DNA of 64,000 nucleotides from Riemerella anatipestifer_F (GTDB taxonomy: Bacteria > Bacteroidota > Bacteroidia > Flavobacteriales > Weeksellaceae): the NCBI RefSeq assembly GCF_037861325.1, contig NZ_JAFELW010000005.1; one strand, 5' to 3'. Position 1 is the stretch's first letter; each line of letters begins with the position of its first letter. The translations under genes were made by a program, and so were the position numbers. The notes beneath the pieces were generated by a model. The model did no database searches. It was not told where the DNA came from and saw nothing but the letters and a program-made list of their open reading frames with translations. This document shows, in pieces, positions 61,218 to 64,000 of this stretch.

Positions 61218-61640
61218 ATGAAAGTAACAAAAACCACCCAAGAAGAAATATCTAAATTAAACTTACTACTCAATGAAATTGAATGGTTATCAAATGATTT
61301 TCGTTCAGGCAAAGACTTTTCCAATTTAGAATGGGAAGGATATAAAAGATTAGAAGAATTGCCCAAAGATGATGCAGAAGAATTTTTAAAAGTTCTATGC
61401 CATAAAATCGCAGTAAATCATTTTCAAAGAGTTTTAATGAACTGTTCCGTTTTATTAGAAAATTGTGCTGATGAAAATGAAGAAACTCTAGAATTCAATC
61501 CAGAAATAAAACTAGGGTTTGAAGCTGTGGAACTATTAAAAGAAATTCACGAATACACTAATAATAAAGATGTTTTTAGTGCAGAAATAAATGAAAAACT
61601 AGACACTTTTATTAAAAAACAAACAACAATATCTAAATAG
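61218..61640 (+). CDS. Hypothetical helical phage protein
   Basis: About 140 residues from the ATG at 61218 (MKVTKTTQEEISKLNLLLNEIEWL...); the ATG at 61209 is an alternative. It is predicted almost wholly helical, Glu/Lys/Leu-rich, with three Cys (two at LCHKI and NCSVLLENC). Family not recognised. Confidence 0.55.
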   Translation: MKVTKTTQEEISKLNLLLNEIEWLSNDFRSGKDFSNLEWEGYKRLEELPKDDAEEFLKVLCHKIAVNHFQRVLMNCSVLLENCADENEETLEFNPEIKLGFEAVELLKEIHEYTNNKDVFSAEINEKLDTFIKKQTTISK

Positions 61641-61701
61641 CAAATTAAAAGATAAAAATAATTAAAGTGGGAATAAAATCAACCCTAAGAGAATTAAAAC
61701 T

Positions 61702-61830
61702 ATGGATAAAGAAGCAATACGCGAAAAGCTAGAAGAGCTACGGTATATGAAACAACTTTATGAAGAGCATAAAAAGAAAGTATTAGAGAGATACAAGGAG
61801 CTTAGAGAAAAATTAAAACAACAGTTATGA
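61702..61830 (+). CDS. Small coiled-coil protein
   Basis: A 42-residue frame (MDKEAIREKLEELRYMKQLY...) made of a single charged heptad-type helix. Its stop overlaps the ATG of the following gene by four bases (ATGA). Strong coil periodicity and the overlap support a real gene. Confidence 0.55.
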   Translation: MDKEAIREKLEELRYMKQLYEEHKKKVLERYKELREKLKQQL

Positions 61831-62072
61831 AAAAAATAGAAACCGTGATAGAATCCTGCGATGATTGCAGGTTCGCAAAAGAATTTCAAGAAGTAGGTGG
61901 TAACACGGATTTTGTACTTATATGTACAAGGTTTGATGAAATAGAAAAAGATCTTGATGAAGCTCATCAAAAAAGCTTTATGATTTTGAGAAACTCCAGT
62001 AGAATAAAAGGATATACAGGAGTAGATATTCCGCCAAATTGTCCTTTAGAGAGCTACGGCTCAGATGTATAA
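61827..62072 (+). CDS. Small Cys-motif phage protein
   Basis: An 81-residue protein with a CxxC near the start (SCDDCRF), a central Cys (LICTRF) and one near the end (NCPLES): a plausible four-Cys zinc site. Rest charged. Similar small Cys-rich proteins are common in early regions of phages. It is the last gene before the 31-bp palindrome. Confidence 0.55.
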   Translation: MKKIETVIESCDDCRFAKEFQEVGGNTDFVLICTRFDEIEKDLDEAHQKSFMILRNSSRIKGYTGVDIPPNCPLESYGSDV

Positions 62073-62090
62073 TATCAACTATTTTTTTAT

Positions 62091-62121
62091 TTACTCGGTT
62101 TAAAAATTTTAAACCGAGTAA
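62091..62121. promoter_or_regulatory. Perfect 31-bp palindrome, probable second prophage operator
   Basis: Fifteen-base arms, TTACTCGGTTTAAAA and TTTTAAACCGAGTAA, around a single A. The core GGTTTAAAA/TTTTAAACC agrees at 16 of 19 positions with the early operator region at 54742-54760. It lies just upstream of the -7 box TATTTTTG at 62132-62139, so it can control the gene at 62147. It could also fold as a hairpin in RNA. Confidence 0.65.
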
Positions 62122-62131
62122 AAATTTTTTG

Positions 62132-62139
62132 TATTTTTG
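62132..62139 (+). promoter_or_regulatory. -7 box of the right-hand module
   Basis: TATTTTTG, an exact TAnnTTTG match 7 bases before the ATG at 62147 and 10 bases after the palindrome. No TTG is seen at the right distance. Confidence 0.5.
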
Positions 62140-62146
62140 TTAAAAA

Positions 62147-62545
62147 ATGAAAGGGCAATTTGAATACTTATGTCAGCTAAAGCTCATACCAATAAGTATG
62201 TTAAAAGTAGAAAACTCAGTAAATGAGATTTTGTTATTAAGTAATTCTATATCTGATACTTATTTTACACCAGGTACGGCACACATGGCTATAGAAAGAA
62301 AACAAGCTGCATCTGGAATTTATTATGAAACACAAATAACCTATTCTATTCCTGGAACGCCTAGCATAGAAGAAATGGATAAGTTCAGTAGTTATGGAGC
62401 TATCTGTGCCACTACTCATTCGGGAAGGAGCATTGTTTTACACAACAATGATGTGTTTATGAATACGCCTTTAGTATTTAATATAGAAGGAGATTTAAAA
62501 AAAACAATCATAAAAACATCAATACAAACCTTAAAAATACCATGA
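62147..62545 (+). CDS. Hypothetical phage protein, first gene of the right-hand module
   Basis: A 132-residue protein, beta-rich (YYETQITYSIPGTPS, STHSGRSIVLHNNDVFMN). It resembles small virion or tail-associated components more than regulators, but no family is recognised. It is preceded by the operator-like palindrome, and its stop overlaps the next start (ATGA), so the two are coupled. Confidence 0.6.
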   Translation: MKGQFEYLCQLKLIPISMLKVENSVNEILLLSNSISDTYFTPGTAHMAIERKQAASGIYYETQITYSIPGTPSIEEMDKFSSYGAICATTHSGRSIVLHNNDVFMNTPLVFNIEGDLKKTIIKTSIQTLKIP

Positions 62546-63087
62546 TACAACTTTATCCTATAGAAGTACCAGGCTATTTAATCCCTTTTATTATCAAAGA
62601 ATTAGGAGATGCAGAAGTATTGTCTTATACGGAGAGCTTTAGTAGGATAATTATAAACCCCAACTCGTCATTGGGGAGGTTTATAAGAAATGGGATATTG
62701 CCAAGCTATAAGGTGAAAAATTATTGCCTGACAATATATACCAAAAAGTTAGGCTCAAAAAAAGCCTTTTCGGCAGAGCTGATGGAGTTTCATTCCTCTG
62801 CTGAATATAGAGTAGACTTATCTTTTGATGAGTTGGACTCGTTCTACAAATTTTTAGACTCTAGTTTTAAATCCTGTTTTTATTTTTTTGTAAAGGGTTA
62901 TTGTGCAGGGTCATCATCTCCAGCTAAAATAAAAGCTGCTATTTGGAAATTTATAGAAGATTATGAGCTTTCCGAATACGGTTATGATGAAAAAATATTA
63001 CGACACTATTACTATTCATTTAAAAAAAAAGGAGCTTTACATAAGCACTTCAATAATGAGAGAATAGGGGAGCTTTTTTTCAGATAA
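62542..63087 (+). CDS. Hypothetical phage protein, second gene of the right-hand module
   Basis: A 181-residue basic and aromatic protein (start MIQLYPIEVPGYLIPFIIKEL; end rich in Lys, Tyr, Phe). Several Tyr/Arg/Lys-rich helices follow a beta N-terminal part. No family recognised. It is coupled by an ATGA overlap to the previous gene and followed after 57 bases by the tail-like gene. Confidence 0.6.
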   Translation: MIQLYPIEVPGYLIPFIIKELGDAEVLSYTESFSRIIINPNSSLGRFIRNGILPSYKVKNYCLTIYTKKLGSKKAFSAELMEFHSSAEYRVDLSFDELDSFYKFLDSSFKSCFYFFVKGYCAGSSSPAKIKAAIWKFIEDYELSEYGYDEKILRHYYYSFKKKGALHKHFNNERIGELFFR

Positions 63088-63144
63088 AATAGTTTGGCAC
63101 GAAAAAAATAAATACAGGTTTACTTTTGGTCCAAAATTTTGCAA

Positions 63145-64000
63145 ATGGCTAATTTTAGACTTAATGCTACCAAACCAAATAAAAACGCAGGACTACCCAC
63201 TCCTAAATCAGAACTTTATCTTCTTTATGTAGAAGATATAATATCTATGCCAACGGCTAATCCTAAAGGGGTTATCACGGAGGGTAATATTGTAATAGCA
63301 GACGGTCGTAGATTTCATGTTTTATATTTAACACCATCTACACAGACTCATAATAGAGATACTGAAGGTGATGTAGATAGCAGAGGATGGAAGAAGAAAA
63401 TTACGGGGCATTATCCAGGAGACGAAATAGAAATAAACGAGTTTGTAAAGAATAATACTAATCAAGGTTTTGTAATTGTAAGTAAAACCTGCAATTCGGA
63501 GTATAAAAGAATTTATGGAAGCAAATGCAACCCATTATACTTTACGGGAGTATATGTAGATGATAGTGAAAAAAAAGGCTATGAGCTTACTTTTGAACAA
63601 GAATTTGCAGACAATGATCCTGTTCTATTCTATAATGGGAACATATTAGTAGATGAAGATGCTCTAAACCCTAACGATCCAGAATTTTCTAGTCTTTTTG
63701 TAAAAATAGATGGCTCCAACATCAACTCTACAAATAAGGAGAAATTAAAAAAAGCATTAGATGTAGGAGAATTACCTACTAACATAGCCACCATAGACGA
63801 AAATGGAAAAGTAGGTACCACCTATACAAAAGAACAAACGGATGCTTCTTTCATAAAAAAGCCCACCTCTACCATAACCCAATCTAACACATCATTTAAG
63901 TATGCTCTTCTTTTAGATGAAGAAGGTAATAGTACCAAGATGCTAGCAGGAGATTTGGGTAAAAATTTGGCAAACAGTAAGCCAAACAATACCCCTAATA
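63145..64000 (+). CDS. Probable phage structural (tail/fibre) protein, cut by window end
   Basis: The frame beginning MANFRLNATKPNKNAGLPT is open to the last base, at least 285 residues, so the gene continues outside the window. The first 180 or so residues look like a compact beta domain (DVDSRGWKKKITGHYPGDEIEINEF; CNPLYFTGVYVDD). The part after about residue 195 has the low-complexity style of tail-fibre or spike proteins, with a YTKEQTDASFIKKP motif and Ser/Thr/Asn-rich sequence. This supports a virion structural role. No database match was possible. Confidence 0.6.
   Translation, partial: MANFRLNATKPNKNAGLPTPKSELYLLYVEDIISMPTANPKGVITEGNIVIADGRRFHVLYLTPSTQTHNRDTEGDVDSRGWKKKITGHYPGDEIEINEFVKNNTNQGFVIVSKTCNSEYKRIYGSKCNPLYFTGVYVDDSEKKGYELTFEQEFADNDPVLFYNGNILVDEDALNPNDPEFSSLFVKIDGSNINSTNKEKLKKALDVGELPTNIATIDENGKVGTTYTKEQTDASFIKKPTSTITQSNTSFKYALLLDEEGNSTKMLAGDLGKNLANSKPNNTPN

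Overview
The window comes from a low-GC member of the Bacteroidota, class Flavobacteriia, most likely family Weeksellaceae. A Riemerella- or Chryseobacterium-like genus is my best guess, from general resemblance of the proteins and not from a search. The supporting signs are type IX secretion (T9SS) C-terminal domains, a mevalonate-pathway decarboxylase, DUF2490/DUF3575/PorT-type barrel proteins, a 1550-residue DnaE with its own proofreading domain, and many promoters with the Bacteroidota -7 box TAnnTTTG in place of a sigma-70 -10 box.

From 1 to about 54.28 kb the window is ordinary chromosome. 0-9.3 kb: a Gly/Trp-rich protein cut by the window edge, an OmpP1/FadL barrel, an NRAMP metal importer, grpE-dnaJ, a Na+-efflux-type ABC pair and lpdA. 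9.3-17.2 kb: a DUF2490 barrel, a tyrosine-catabolism cluster (hppD, a small secreted protein, fahA), lpxK-punA and dnaB-rnhA. 17.2-23.6 kb: an accessory secreted cluster with a SIMPL protein, a 1053-residue T9SS alpha/beta-hydrolase and four tandem paralogous lipoproteins, two of which share 188 identical bases. 23.7-31.4 kb: tyrS, a carboxylesterase, a lipoprotein, then a five-gene run purE-purK-VOC-mvaD-fadD. 31.7-38.8 kb: an M48 lipoprotein protease, a small membrane protein, a PorT-like barrel with an MlaE/MlaF pair, a sugar transferase, queE, rimM-rpsP and a mini T9SS protein. 38.8-54.3 kb: hemB, murI, fmt-recQ, mdh, a nucleoid-associated protein, rpsO-pnp, dnaE, and two small envelope genes.

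From about 54.3 kb to the right edge lies the left part of a prophage or related temperate element. It has a leftward repressor facing a rightward small regulator across an operator-promoter region, a Cys-cluster/LuxR-type regulator, small orphan genes, and a 1064-residue primase-helicase whose CHC2-like domain has lost all four zinc ligands. A 190-bp array of ten TGTTGGAA repeats follows, then a run of small unknown proteins. Next comes a perfect 31-bp palindrome that resembles the early operator and sits on the promoter of a probable structural module, which runs off the window. No integrase, terminase or portal is visible here, so they must lie beyond the right edge or be absent.

The points most worth a second look are the repeat array behind the primase (candidate replication origin), the matched operators at the two ends of the early region, the zinc-less primase, the lipoprotein array with conserved ends and variable centres, the intercistronic terminator in the tyrosine cluster with no room for a promoter, the two-hairpin pnp leader, and a DnaJ keeping only two of four zinc motifs.
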